Shown here: piece after piece, positions 34,723 through 46,511 of the stretch
How positions within the stretch are numbered: position 1 is the stretch's first letter
Layout of the letters: every line of letters starts with the position of its first letter
Origin: Lactobacillus sp. ESL0791
GTDB taxonomy: Bacteria > Bacillota > Bacilli > Lactobacillales > Lactobacillaceae
Assembly: GCF_029433255.1 (NCBI RefSeq)
Contig: NZ_JAQTHU010000001.1
Span: forward strand, 930,001 to 994,000
DNA: 64,000 nt
Reading direction: 5' to 3'
Notes under the pieces: generated by a model
What the model was told of the DNA's origin: nothing
The model's database searches: none
Seen by the model: only the letters and a program-made list of their open reading frames with translations
Position numbers and translations under genes: made by a program

Positions 34723-37522
34723 GTATGAATCTCCTTTCGCTCATAAGCGGTGTTTTATTCAAAATGCCGCTTATTTTTTTAAATTCTTGTTTTGAAATAT
34801 TAATGAACGGAAGTGAGTCGTTTAGTGTTGATAAATTCATCGAATCAAAATTTTCTAAATTTTTTTCTTTTTGTAAAAATGAAAAAACGGTATTAATTGG
34901 CATTAGTTCTTTGACCAATTCTTTATCAATCATCAAATTTTTGACAGGCATCTCGATGTCATAATATTCAATGTAACTTTTGTCAGGTTGATAGCAAATA
35001 TCATAATTTCCGTTGGTTAATATAATTTTTCCTGAAGTTGTTTTGCCATTAATCGTAATATTGGCATTTTGGGAACGCGGCAAAATAACATTTACTATTT
35101 GACCAAAGGGAATAATGGCTTTGATTTTAATTGTGTGCAGCTGGTCCGCTTCAAGTTGATATGCAAATTGCAGTTTACCGTATGAACTTTCATAACTGCC
35201 TGAAACATGTTTGAGGCGAAAGTCAAAATTTGGTTTAAATGTCACTTTTTGGTAATCAAAGGTAGTTCGATTTAGTCCAAGTACGTATTTATATACCCAT
35301 TCCATTATTGCGCCGATTGAATAGTGGTTGAGGGAATTCATTCCCTCAGGATTCATTTTTCCGTCTGGTAAAACAGAGTTCCATCTTTCCCAGACCGTTG
35401 TTGCGCCTAGCTTGACAGCATATAACCAACTAGGATAATCCTCATTTAGGAAAATTTGCGTTGCTAATTTATGATGCCCATTTGCTGATAAAACTTGACA
35501 AACAAGCGGTGTGCCCACAAAACCTGTTTTAAGATGGTTATTATCTTTGTTTAAGCGCTTAAGTAGACCGTTTATGACATGTTTTTTTTGGCTCGCAGGG
35601 ACTAAATCAAAATAAAGAACCAGGGCATAAGCCGTTTGGGTATCAATTGCTAAGCGGCCGTTGGGTGTGATGTATTCATCTTGGACTGCCTTTTTTATTC
35701 TTTGTGCTTGGGCAAAATATTTTTGGGCATCGTGCGCATTTCCTAAAAGTTGTCCCGTCTGGCCAACAATTAAACTGGAATAATAGTAAAAAATGGAAGC
35801 AATGAAGTCCTCGTCGGTTTTACCTGTTGGTATTGCGGGATTTTCACCATCTAAGGAAAGCCAGTCACCAAATTGAAAAGAGCCGGTCCACAAATTATTT
35901 GTGTTAGTAGTATTAGTAATCCAGTCAACCCATGCTTTCATTGCTGAATAATTTTGGCGTAAAATTGCGGGATCACCAGTTGCTTGGTATGCGTGCCATG
36001 GAATGATAGTTGCCGCGTCACCCCAAATTGCTGTGCCGCCAGCATCATTTCCCATTGCCGGTGCATACATTGTTAGCATTCCCTTATGTTGCTTTTGTTC
36101 AATTAACATATCTTTTGCATATTTTTTAAAAAATGCGTAGCAATTCATATTTAGAAGGGCGGTATTAGAAAAAATTTCTGCATCTCCGGTCCAGCCCAAG
36201 CGTTCGTCACGTTGCGGACAATCGGTAGGAACATCAAAGAAATTACTTTTTTGACTCCAAATAATATTTTTTAAAAGGCGGTTAACTAATGCATTATCAG
36301 TTTCAATATTGCCGGTGGTTTTAAGATCTGAATAGATCACAGCAGAACGAAAATCTTTCTTTTTAGGTGTTTGGGCAAAGCCTGTAATTTTTACATAACG
36401 GTAACCATAATAAGTAAAGTGTGGCCGAATCCATTCTTTTTTGCCGTTTGATGTATATTCAAAAGCAGCTCGTGCATGACGTAGGTTTTTTTGATAAAAG
36501 TTTCCATCTTGCAGGATTTCTCCCATTTCCAATTTAACCGTGCTTTTGCTGGCAGCACGATTATAAAATTCCGGCCAGCCAGCATGATTTTGTCCAAAAT
36601 CGAGCACAGTTTCTCCCTTGGGAGTATGAATAATATCTTTGACCGGCAAGTATTCATGGATTTTCAGTGGCAGACTCAAGCGATCATGAAGTGCTGTAAG
36701 TTCATGATTAATAATTGTAGCTGGCTGCCAATCATGAATTTTTATTGCAGCATTGTAATCTTCACCGTAGTAAATTGCGGACTTAGTAATTTTTCCAGAT
36801 GTTGTTTGCCAGGATGAATCGCTATTGATAATCCGTTTGCTTCCATCCGTAAATGTTAAATGAAGTTCAGCGATTGCCATCTGCCGTGAACCATAAATAT
36901 TATTTTGCCCGCCGTCAAAACCGAAAGTTCCTTTGTACCAACCGTCTCCAAGCGAAATTAATAATTCTTGTTCTAATTCGTTACTGAACATTTTGCTAAT
37001 ATCGTATGTTTGTACTTGGGTAAGCTGGTCGTAAGCCGTTATTCCGGGAGTTAAAAATTCACTGCCAACTTTTTTCTGATTAAAATAAACTTCATATAGG
37101 CCTAGGCCAGTGATATAAAGGCGTGCGTTGGTTACTGCCTTCGTAAGCCGAAATTTTTTTCGCAGCAAGGTATTTTGTAAAGATTTATCGGAATTACCAA
37201 TCCATTTTGCAGTGTAATGCTCGTTCATTTTGCCAGTTTCAAAGAAAGTGCTCTTTTGTGTCTTTTCGAAATTATTTTTAAGAAAAACGGTAACCGTATA
37301 ATGGGTACGCGGGACCAGTTTTAACTTGACATCAAAGCTATTATCAATGTAGTCTTGCCAGCCCGAATCATAAAGTTTGCTTTCAGCACTGATGATTACT
37401 CTTTTTTTGACTTCGGCAATTTTGGCTGATGTTTGTGCGCTGAATTCAAGGTAAATTCTGTTGCCAAAAGCAAAACCAATTGGCTCCTGCATATGATTCA
37501 CTGTGATTTGTAAAATCTTCAT
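34703..37522 (-). CDS. Alpha-L-rhamnosidase, GH78
   Basis: A 939-residue enzyme that removes terminal alpha-L-rhamnose from glycosides. N-terminal beta-sandwich domains (about 1-330, with WIGNS and LYITGLGLYEVYFNQ) lead to an (alpha/alpha)6 barrel. The barrel contains DCPQRDERLGWTGD (Glu440, Asp447) and the later TTVWERW (Glu712), which carry the family's catalytic carboxylates. A C-terminal beta domain and an extra helical tail of ~85 residues follow. There is no signal peptide, so it acts in the cytosol on imported or diffusing substrates. It is cotranscribed with the GH3 gene upstream and pgmB downstream. No rhamnose-catabolic genes are nearby. Confidence 0.9.
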   Translation of the reverse strand: MKILQITVNHMQEPIGFAFGNRIYLEFSAQTSAKIAEVKKRVIISAESKLYDSGWQDYIDNSFDVKLKLVPRTHYTVTVFLKNNFEKTQKSTFFETGKMNEHYTAKWIGNSDKSLQNTLLRKKFRLTKAVTNARLYITGLGLYEVYFNQKKVGSEFLTPGITAYDQLTQVQTYDISKMFSNELEQELLISLGDGWYKGTFGFDGGQNNIYGSRQMAIAELHLTFTDGSKRIINSDSSWQTTSGKITKSAIYYGEDYNAAIKIHDWQPATIINHELTALHDRLSLPLKIHEYLPVKDIIHTPKGETVLDFGQNHAGWPEFYNRAASKSTVKLEMGEILQDGNFYQKNLRHARAAFEYTSNGKKEWIRPHFTYYGYRYVKITGFAQTPKKKDFRSAVIYSDLKTTGNIETDNALVNRLLKNIIWSQKSNFFDVPTDCPQRDERLGWTGDAEIFSNTALLNMNCYAFFKKYAKDMLIEQKQHKGMLTMYAPAMGNDAGGTAIWGDAATIIPWHAYQATGDPAILRQNYSAMKAWVDWITNTTNTNNLWTGSFQFGDWLSLDGENPAIPTGKTDEDFIASIFYYYSSLIVGQTGQLLGNAHDAQKYFAQAQRIKKAVQDEYITPNGRLAIDTQTAYALVLYFDLVPASQKKHVINGLLKRLNKDNNHLKTGFVGTPLVCQVLSANGHHKLATQIFLNEDYPSWLYAVKLGATTVWERWNSVLPDGKMNPEGMNSLNHYSIGAIMEWVYKYVLGLNRTTFDYQKVTFKPNFDFRLKHVSGSYESSYGKLQFAYQLEADQLHTIKIKAIIPFGQIVNVILPRSQNANITINGKTTSGKIILTNGNYDICYQPDKSYIEYYDIEMPVKNLMIDKELVKELMPINTVFSFLQKEKNLENFDSMNLSTLNDSLPFINISKQEFKKISGILNKTPLMSERRFIHERRTV

Positions 37523-37536
37523 TATTAGTTACTCTT

Positions 37537-39240
37537 TTATAATCTGGTTTCAAAATGACCACAAAATGGATCAACGGGGCTGTGACCATAAAATTTTTCT
37601 TTTCCCATTATTTTTCGCAGGATGGCATCAATTGTAACGCCATTTCCTGTGTACGCATTAATGTAGGTTGACACATTGGGAAGATCGAATAGGTGATATG
37701 GGTTGCAAGTAGAAATTAAAACGGTTGGAATGCTGCGCATGAACCACGGAGCATCGGCAGCCATTAAATGGATCCAATTGATACGCGTCGTTGTCTGATT
37801 ACTGGCGGTTTCAATATTGGCAATATACAAAGCAAGATCGAATTGCTCTTTTTCATATTGAATTCCGCCTTCAAAAATTTCGTGAAAATTCAAATTATTT
37901 TTATCAAAAATCGTCACGTTAAACCCAAATTGTTCAAGTTTGTTTTTAAATTTATTAGCGACATGTCCGCCTTCTTTAAATCCGCCATCGTCAGTATCAC
38001 CTAAAACGACTAAACGAATTCGTTGATATTTTTCAGGTGTAATTGGCAGCAGGCGATCACGATCTTTGACTAATGTTACTGATTCGGTTGCTACTTTTTT
38101 TGCTGCTTCTTTGTGCTCTGCTAATTTTAAAGTTAGTTTTGGAGAAGTAGCTTCACAGAGTTCGTCGTCTGTATTCATTACGCCCTGAGCAATTTTAGTG
38201 GCAATAATTCTTGTTACAGCTTCATCAACCCGTTTAAGTGAAAGAAGATTGTTCTTGATTGCATTTTTGATAAAGTAATAATCCTCGTCAATATCTTTAT
38301 TAAACAAGATCATGTCAATTCCGGCATTAATTGTTGTCGGCAGTGCTTGAGAGCGCGGCATGATTGCATTATAACCAATCATTGGCGTTGCATCAGTAAT
38401 CGTTAAGCCATTAAACTTTAAAATTTTCCGCAGTAAACCATCAATTAACAGTTTGGAAGTTGAGGCCGGACGTAAATCTTTATCTTCAATTTCAGGCTGC
38501 AAACACCGCTCCCAAGCGGGCTGCATGATATGAGCAATCATAATGCTTGGTAACCCATTTTTGATTAAATGGCGATAAATTTGGCCATAAGTTGCCATCC
38601 ATTCATCGGCTGATAATGAATTGATTGAACTGAGCAAGTGCTGATCACGTTCATCGACGCCATCGCCGGGAAAGTGTTTAGCTACGGGAATGATTTGATT
38701 AGCGGTTAAACCTTTTATTTCGGCATCAGACATTTTAATTACCGTGTTTTGATCACTGCCGAATGTGCGGACATTCATAATTGGATTACGAAAATTTTTG
38801 TCAATGTCAACAATAGGTGAAAAAGACATGTTGGCACCAACCTGTTTGGCTTCATATCCAGAAATATTGCCTAACTCGTAAGCATTTTTGCTTCTGCCCG
38901 TTGCCGCAATCTGCATTGGACGGCCAAACCAAGTTCCTTCTGTGATAAGGCCATTGCCGCCGGCTTCTAGATTGGCGGCAATAAATAAAGGAATTTTGCT
39001 TGCCTTTTGTGCTTGTGCAATTTCTTTTTGTAATTTTTGCGCTTTATCAGGTCTGTACATCATGCCGCCAGGTTGATATTTGACAATAAATTGTTTTAAA
39101 TCAACATTGTCCTCGTTTTGTCCGATAACGAAAAAAAGTTGCCCGACTTTTTCTTCGATCGACATCTGCTTGATTTTTTGCTGGACAAATTTAATCTGGT
39201 CTGCTGTTAAATTATAGGGCATTTTAGTTAAATCAATCAT
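37537..39240 (-). CDS. Family 3 glycoside hydrolase
   Basis: A 567-residue cytosolic GH3 enzyme. The barrel shows KHFPGDG and DQH at residues about 185-200 (the Lys-His of substrate binding). LTITDATPMIG carries Asp283 at the position of the nucleophile. The C-terminal alpha/beta domain (about 370-560) is short, with VLGDTDDGGF. The KHFPGDG..xxxH form is usual in beta-N-acetylhexosaminidases but also occurs in other members, so specificity (glucoside, xyloside, GlcNAc) is open. GGAGGTAG precedes the ATG. It is the first gene of the minus-strand operon and is followed by the rhamnosidase after 14 bases. Confidence 0.85.
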   Translation of the reverse strand: MIDLTKMPYNLTADQIKFVQQKIKQMSIEEKVGQLFFVIGQNEDNVDLKQFIVKYQPGGMMYRPDKAQKLQKEIAQAQKASKIPLFIAANLEAGGNGLITEGTWFGRPMQIAATGRSKNAYELGNISGYEAKQVGANMSFSPIVDIDKNFRNPIMNVRTFGSDQNTVIKMSDAEIKGLTANQIIPVAKHFPGDGVDERDQHLLSSINSLSADEWMATYGQIYRHLIKNGLPSIMIAHIMQPAWERCLQPEIEDKDLRPASTSKLLIDGLLRKILKFNGLTITDATPMIGYNAIMPRSQALPTTINAGIDMILFNKDIDEDYYFIKNAIKNNLLSLKRVDEAVTRIIATKIAQGVMNTDDELCEATSPKLTLKLAEHKEAAKKVATESVTLVKDRDRLLPITPEKYQRIRLVVLGDTDDGGFKEGGHVANKFKNKLEQFGFNVTIFDKNNLNFHEIFEGGIQYEKEQFDLALYIANIETASNQTTTRINWIHLMAADAPWFMRSIPTVLISTCNPYHLFDLPNVSTYINAYTGNGVTIDAILRKIMGKEKFYGHSPVDPFCGHFETRL

Positions 39241-39330
39241 CCACTACCTCCATATATTTCTTGATTTTTATTTTATTTTAACTTACTGTAAAAAAGCACA
39301 CTATTGTTAAAATTCATACAAAGTCTGTCT

Positions 39331-39347
39331 ATTTCACAGATTCAAAT
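39331..39347 (-). promoter_or_regulatory. Candidate regulator box, GH3 operon side
   Basis: On the minus strand this reads AATCTGTGAAAT (39342-39331). The same 12 bases, in the same orientation relative to the regulated genes, lie before the PTS operon at 40424. The match extends to AATCTGTGAAATNNACA on both sides. It lies between the divergent AraC-type and GH3 genes and is a plausible binding site for that regulator. Confidence 0.55.
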
Positions 39348-39368
39348 TACCTTTAGGAAGAAATAGGA

Positions 39369-40379
39369 ATGTACGAAAAGATTTTACAAATATTACGGCA
39401 AAATAACGGCTTTCGCGATTGGAATGCAATTGAAAAAACGTTTAATCAAAGGGGCAGTAAATTAAAAATTGTCGGCCGTATTAATCGAAAACCAATTTAT
39501 GAATTTTTCAATACTTATTCAGATAATTTGGTTTTAAACAGTAATGCAATAACAATTTCGGTTCAACCGGTGAAATCGTTTATTCCTTTTCATATTCATG
39601 ATTACATGGAAATGAATATACCACTGGTAGGCGACTGTGTCGTTGAAACTGAACATGAGAAGGTAAGGGTGCAGCAGGATGACTTGCTCTTCATCGGGAT
39701 CAAGACGCCGCACAGGGTTGAACCAATAAAAAAGGACGGCGTAGTGCTAAATATTCAGCTACGAAGTTCAGCTTTCTCATTAAATGAATTAAACTTTTTA
39801 CGAGCTAAAGAGAGCAACATGAATATTTCTAATTTGCTCTTTTCTTTGCTGTCGGATGAAGAACATGGTGAAGGTCGTTATAGTTTATTTAATACAGACC
39901 ATGATCAAAAAATAGTTAATTTAATTTATGACATTATTGACGAGTATTATCATCCACAAGTGCAAACTGAACAGATAATTAAGTTAGAAATGCTGACTTT
40001 GTTTTCGTTGCTTATTCGGAAAACTTATTATTTAGATGTAAAAGTGACAGATTCTAAAAATACCAAAAGTAATTTACTTTCACTGCTGCTTTATATTGAA
40101 GAGAATTATAACGATATTACTTTAGAAAAGATGGCAACGCACTTTGGCTTTAATCCCAACTATTTATCTGATTATTTAAAAAGTGAAACAGGCTTGTCAT
40201 TTATCAAGCTCGTTCAGTTGCAAAGAATAAATATTGCTGCCGAATACTTGACTTATACAAAGGCATCTGTAGAAAGGATAGCTAATAAAGTCGGTTATGA
40301 AAATGCATCTTACTTTTATAAGATTTTTAAACAGTATTTTGCAGTATCGCCTTCAAAATACCGCTTAAATACTAGGTAA
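39369..40379 (+). CDS. AraC-family transcription regulator
   Basis: A 336-residue regulator. The N-terminal half is cupin-like (FIPFHIHDYMEMNIPLVG, followed by QDDLLFIGIKTPHRVEP), typical of sugar-sensing AraC proteins. The C-terminal ~100 residues hold two helix-turn-helix motifs (LEKMATHFGFNPNYLSDYLK; VERIANKVGYENASYFYKIF) and end FAVSPSKYR. AGGAAG precedes the ATG. It lies between two oppositely oriented glycosidase operons, both carrying AATCTGTGAAAT, and probably activates them when the glycoside is present. Sensed ligand unknown. Confidence 0.9.
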   Translation: MYEKILQILRQNNGFRDWNAIEKTFNQRGSKLKIVGRINRKPIYEFFNTYSDNLVLNSNAITISVQPVKSFIPFHIHDYMEMNIPLVGDCVVETEHEKVRVQQDDLLFIGIKTPHRVEPIKKDGVVLNIQLRSSAFSLNELNFLRAKESNMNISNLLFSLLSDEEHGEGRYSLFNTDHDQKIVNLIYDIIDEYYHPQVQTEQIIKLEMLTLFSLLIRKTYYLDVKVTDSKNTKSNLLSLLLYIEENYNDITLEKMATHFGFNPNYLSDYLKSETGLSFIKLVQLQRINIAAEYLTYTKASVERIANKVGYENASYFYKIFKQYFAVSPSKYRLNTR

Positions 40380-40423
40380 AAGCTAAAGAGTATAAACTTT
40401 TGTTCGTAATTTTTCTTATCGTC

Positions 40424-40440
40424 AATCTGTGAAATCAACA
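40424..40440 (+). promoter_or_regulatory. Candidate regulator box, PTS operon side
   Basis: AATCTGTGAAATCAACA matches the box at 39331-39347 at 15 of 17 positions, with 12 consecutive identical bases. It lies 130 bases before the EIIC start and about 50 bases upstream of a TATACT (40486-40491) that lacks a good -35 box, as is usual for an activator-dependent promoter. Confidence 0.55.
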
Positions 40441-40491
40441 TATTACTTCTGATTTTTGTATATAGTTAATCGCATAACTAGTCTTTATACT

Positions 40492-40517
40492 TAAAAATAG
40501 CTGATCAGTTATTTTTA
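40492..40517 (+). repeat. 26-base near-perfect palindrome in the PTS leader
   Basis: TAAAAATAGCTGATCAGTTATTTTTA pairs with itself apart from one symmetrical G/T position, with GATC at the centre. It lies right after the putative -10 of the EIIC gene. It could be a repressor operator at the transcription start or an early attenuator hairpin with a U-rich arm. Confidence 0.5.
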
Positions 40518-40564
40518 GATAGATAAAAATACGATTTTTCAGATATGTTATTTAGGAGGATACT

Positions 40565-43326
<2,762 letters not shown>

Positions 43327-43368
43327 ATCGTTTTCTAATATTTAAAATAATAACCGAGTGGTATAAGA

Positions 43369-44841
43369 ATGGTAAATTTTAAAATAAATTCAAATGTTCA
43401 GACTAAATTTTCTCATTATTGGGAATTATGTGTTGGCAGTTCACACGCTTATACTGCTTTACGCGCCGATTATCGTCAACAATTAAAAAAAGTTCATGAC
43501 GAATTGGGGTTTAAGTATGTTCGCTTTCATGGCATTTTTGACGATGAGATGAGTGTCTGCACTGAAATTTTTGATTTTGGCGGCAAGTCTCACGGTATTG
43601 TTTATAATTTTTCTAATATTGATAATATTATCGATTTTCTGCTGAAGATTGGTATGAAACCATTTTTAGAACTCGGCTTTATGCCAAGCTGTATTGCTTC
43701 TGACAAAGGGAAAATATTTCCTTATGGCGGAAATAATTCAATGCCTAAATCAGATGAAGAATGGATAGACTTGATCGCTAAATTTACAGATCATATTGTT
43801 ACGCGGTATGGCGAAAAAGAAGTTGAATCCTGGTTTTTTGAAGTATGGAATGAACCTAACTTACCATTATTTTTTTCTGGAACGCAAAAAGACTACTTTC
43901 ACTTGTATGAAATAACTGTCAAAACAATAAAGGAAACCGATTCAAAATTAAAAGTTGGCGGTCCGGCAACTTCATTCAATGCTTGGATATCTAAAATGGT
44001 AAATTTTTGTGAAAAAAATGATGTTCCACTGGACTTTATTTCCACGCATCACTATCCAACTGATGATCCTTTGTGGAAGAGTGGAATGGGAATAACTGAT
44101 TTTTTTAAGAATAATTTTGACAATGATATGACTTATCATCGCGGAATTTTGCGTGAAATGGCACAAAAAGTTAAACAAGAAGCCAAAAATTATCCGGTCT
44201 ATTATACTGAATGGAATGTATCAGCATTTATAGGGGACGTGCTTCATGATGAACCTTATGCCGCAGCCATGGTTGCAAAAACTTTAGCTGATAATGATGG
44301 ATTGGTCGATGGCTATTCCTTTTGGACTTTTTCAGATATTTTTGAAGAGCAATACCAAAAGCCGAGTGTTTTTCATGGAGGGTTTGGCTTGCAAACTTAT
44401 CAAGGAATTGAAAAACCAGTCTACCGTATTTTTGAGATTTTCCATCATTTGGGCGATACACGCCTGGCGGTTATAAGTTATAATTCAGGAGCGACTGCTG
44501 AACTTTTAGCAATTAAAAAAGGATCAAACTTACAGTTATTAGCGTATAACCATAATGTCCCTAACGAAAAAATTGAGAAACAAAGAATTTTAATTGATGT
44601 GGCAAAGCCTAATTTGACAACTGATTGTAGTTTGTTAAGAATTGATGAAGATCATGCCAATGCAAAAAAATATTGGCAAAAATTGGGCGAACCAACATAT
44701 GTAACGGAAACTCAAGCGAAAAACTTACATTGTGCTTCTGAACTAAAACAAGAAACTTTAAAAATATTAAATGGCAAAATTGAATTGGAAATGCCGATTC
44801 ATTCTTGTGCTTTCGTAACTATTGAAAATTATTTTGCTTAA
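43369..44841 (+). CDS. Family 39 glycoside hydrolase (beta-xylosidase-like)
   Basis: A 490-residue protein without a signal peptide. The (beta/alpha)8 barrel shows the acid/base Glu162 in VWNEPN and the nucleophile Glu281 in YYTEWN. SSHAYTALRADY, VRFHGIFDD and STHHYPTD fit GH39 beta-xylosidases. A short beta domain completes it. Retaining beta-xylosidase activity is the most likely, but other GH39 specificities exist. It is the last gene of the PTS operon and is followed by a strong terminator. No RBS as strong as its neighbours' is visible (GAGTGG). Confidence 0.87.
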   Translation: MVNFKINSNVQTKFSHYWELCVGSSHAYTALRADYRQQLKKVHDELGFKYVRFHGIFDDEMSVCTEIFDFGGKSHGIVYNFSNIDNIIDFLLKIGMKPFLELGFMPSCIASDKGKIFPYGGNNSMPKSDEEWIDLIAKFTDHIVTRYGEKEVESWFFEVWNEPNLPLFFSGTQKDYFHLYEITVKTIKETDSKLKVGGPATSFNAWISKMVNFCEKNDVPLDFISTHHYPTDDPLWKSGMGITDFFKNNFDNDMTYHRGILREMAQKVKQEAKNYPVYYTEWNVSAFIGDVLHDEPYAAAMVAKTLADNDGLVDGYSFWTFSDIFEEQYQKPSVFHGGFGLQTYQGIEKPVYRIFEIFHHLGDTRLAVISYNSGATAELLAIKKGSNLQLLAYNHNVPNEKIEKQRILIDVAKPNLTTDCSLLRIDEDHANAKKYWQKLGEPTYVTETQAKNLHCASELKQETLKILNGKIELEMPIHSCAFVTIENYFA

Positions 44842-44871
44842 TCATTGGATTCTGCGATTAATCCTGTTGAT

Positions 44872-44910
44872 AAATATCCTGTGGTGTTATGCTAACAGGA
44901 TATTTTTTAT
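44872..44910 (+). terminator. Terminator of the PTS-GH1-GH39 operon
   Basis: AATATCCTGT and ACAGGATATT pair perfectly over ten bases with a 12-base loop, followed by TTTTTAT. Confidence 0.88.
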
Positions 44911-45142
44911 TCAAGATCAAATATGTAAAAATCTAATTAAAGTAAAGAGGTTACAGAATAAGGTATTAGTTGTTTGTGAAAATTTTGCTGAGGCGTGTGA
45001 AGGTTAATTTGACCAGGCAGCAGAAGAAGATAAGTTAATTGAGCTTAGAGCAAGGGTGGGTTTGCATAAATAACTTTTTGGCGAACAGCAAAGCACTAAA
45101 ACCTTTCATAAGAAAAGAGCGTAAATCGAACTTGTATAATTT
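44911..45142. other. Non-coding gap with possible gene remnant
   Basis: No intact gene. One plus frame reads VLVVCENFAEACEG, a stop, then FDQAAEEDKLIELRARVG before another stop. The composition looks protein-like, so this may be a small decayed gene, but no family is recognisable. Confidence 0.3.
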
Positions 45143-45448
45143 TTATGCAAAATCTACGCGTAAAATTTCCTTTACGTTAACTATTTTTAATATTTTTTGT
45201 TCGTCTAACCGGAATACAAAACGGTGAGGGGAAAGACGTTTGATAATTTGACCAATATCACTGCTGCCGTCTTGGTATGTCAGTAAAATATATGGTTTGT
45301 GTAGAAGGGCGAAGCTTAACTTGGCAAGAATTTTGCTACCGTCTTGGCCGTAAATACTTAACTTGTCTTCGTCGTATGAAAACAGGTAATGGTATAACTT
45401 CTTTAATGGTTTGGTGATTGTTGTTGTAAAAGAGTTAAGGTAATTCAT
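45143..45448 (-). CDS. Small YolD-like protein, probably SOS-controlled
   Basis: A 101-residue cytosolic protein. The C-terminal half, ILLTYQDGSS..GQIIKRL, then FRLDEQKILKI and EILRVDF, follows the beta-strand spacing of YolD-like proteins (Y..G....G.I, later I...I..I). In Firmicutes these often accompany SOS-induced Y-family polymerase genes. No such polymerase is next to it. The ATG at 45448 is preceded by GAGGA; the frame remains open upstream but over its own promoter. Two LexA-like boxes flank the -10. The family assignment is tentative. Confidence 0.6.
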   Translation of the reverse strand: MNYLNSFTTTITKPLKKLYHYLFSYDEDKLSIYGQDGSKILAKLSFALLHKPYILLTYQDGSSDIGQIIKRLSPHRFVFRLDEQKILKIVNVKEILRVDFA

Positions 45449-45465
45449 GTTTATCCTCGCAATAT

Positions 45466-45479
45466 CGAACGTTTGTTTG
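45466..45479 (-). promoter_or_regulatory. LexA-like box 1
   Basis: CGAACGTTTGTTTG agrees with the Gram-positive SOS consensus CGAACRNRYGTTYC at 12 of 14 positions. It lies just downstream of the -10, near the expected transcription start. Confidence 0.5.
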
Positions 45480-45488
45480 AATAAATCC

Positions 45489-45517
45489 ATTATACGAACA
45501 AATGTTTTCAAAAACAA
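45489..45517 (-). promoter_or_regulatory. Promoter of the YolD-like gene with LexA-like box 2
   Basis: On the minus strand, TTGTTT (45517-45512), 17 bases and a perfect TATAAT (45494-45489). The spacer contains CGAACAAATGTTTT (45495-45508 on the plus strand), which matches the LexA consensus at 13 of 14 positions. An operator in the spacer would block RNA polymerase. Confidence 0.65.
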
Positions 45518-45610
45518 GTGTTTGGGTAAAATTTCTAAAATTAACAAACTTGAAAAATAAATCACTTTAGTGCAAACTAGATATGATAGTTAGTAATAAG
45601 GAAGTTTGGC

Positions 45611-46225
45611 ATGGCAGATAAAGGTTTACTACTTGTCCTTTCGGGCCCTTCAGGTGTTGGTAAAGGTACTGTTAAGAGCGCAATCGTTGAAAACAAGATA
45701 TTTCCTTTTGAATACTCGGTTTCGATGACGACGCGCGCTCCGCGTCCAGGAGAAGTTGACGGAAAAGACTATTATTTTGTTACAAAAGAACGGTTTAAAG
45801 AGGCGATTAACCAGGGTGAGCTTTTGGAATATAATGAATACGTCAATCATCATTATGGAACCCCGTTGGCACCGGTGAAAAAAATGCTGGCAGAGGGCAA
45901 AGATGTTTTGCTGGAAATTGATGTTAATGGTGCTAAAAAAGTTCGTGAAAAAATGCCTGATGGTGTGTTTATTTTTTTAACACCGCCAGACTTGCACACG
46001 CTGCATTTGCGGCTGGAACACCGCGGGACCGAGTCTGAGGACGTAATTATGGGACGCATCAGACAGGCTCGCAAAGAGATTTTGGTAATGCAGGATTATG
46101 ATTACGCGGTAGTCAATGATACCGTTGCTAATGCGGTCGATCACATCAAAGCGATTGTTGATGCGGAACACGTTAGCGTTAAGCGGGTTATTGATGATTA
46201 TCGGAAAATGGTCAGGGAGGACTAA
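45611..46225 (+). CDS. gmk: Guanylate kinase
   Basis: A 204-residue enzyme that phosphorylates GMP to GDP with ATP. It has P-loop [10 protein letters not shown], the GMP-binding region [17 protein letters not shown] and the lid with [16 protein letters not shown] precedes the ATG. It begins a housekeeping run with rpoZ one base downstream of its stop. Confidence 0.97.
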   Translation: MADKGLLLVLSGPSGVGKGTVKSAIVENKIFPFEYSVSMTTRAPRPGEVDGKDYYFVTKERFKEAINQGELLEYNEYVNHHYGTPLAPVKKMLAEGKDVLLEIDVNGAKKVREKMPDGVFIFLTPPDLHTLHLRLEHRGTESEDVIMGRIRQARKEILVMQDYDYAVVNDTVANAVDHIKAIVDAEHVSVKRVIDDYRKMVRED

Positions 46226-46226
46226 A

Positions 46227-46454
46227 ATGAGAGTTACATATCCATCAATTGATAAGTTATTGGATCAGGTTGATTCACGTTATTCACTGTCGGTGCTGGC
46301 AGCCAAGCGAGCACACGAACTGGAAGCTGGTGATCCCGAAGCGCTTAAAGATTACAAATGTGAAAAAGTGGTTGGCCAAGCACTTGAGGAGATTGCGGCT
46401 GGTAAAGTTACAGTTGACGAAAACCGCAGTGAAGTTAATCAAAAAGAAGATTAA
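46227..46454 (+). CDS. rpoZ: RNA polymerase omega subunit
   Basis: A 75-residue omega subunit that helps assemble RNA polymerase. It starts [12 protein letters not shown]; the core [16 protein letters not shown] and [17 protein letters not shown] are the Firmicutes omega signature. AGGGAGGA lies in the end of gmk. An in-frame ATG further upstream within gmk has no matching family sequence. Confidence 0.95.
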   Translation: MRVTYPSIDKLLDQVDSRYSLSVLAAKRAHELEAGDPEALKDYKCEKVVGQALEEIAAGKVTVDENRSEVNQKED

Positions 46455-46458
46455 ATTT

Positions 46459-46496
46459 ATGACCTCCATCAGAAAAGTGATGGGTGGTCATTTTTC
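46459..46496 (+). terminator. Hairpin between rpoZ and priA
   Basis: ATGACC.CCATCA and TGATGG.GGTCAT form a stem with a small bulge, followed by TTTTTC. It ends within 20 bases of priA, so it may terminate gmk-rpoZ or only reduce read-through. Confidence 0.7.
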
Positions 46497-46511
46497 ATCT
46501 GGGGGAAGTAA

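Noticed and set aside
45449..45565. Longer 140-codon form of the YolD-like protein
   Set aside because: The extra codons cover the TATAAT and LexA-like boxes, and only the ATG at 45448 has a ribosome binding site.
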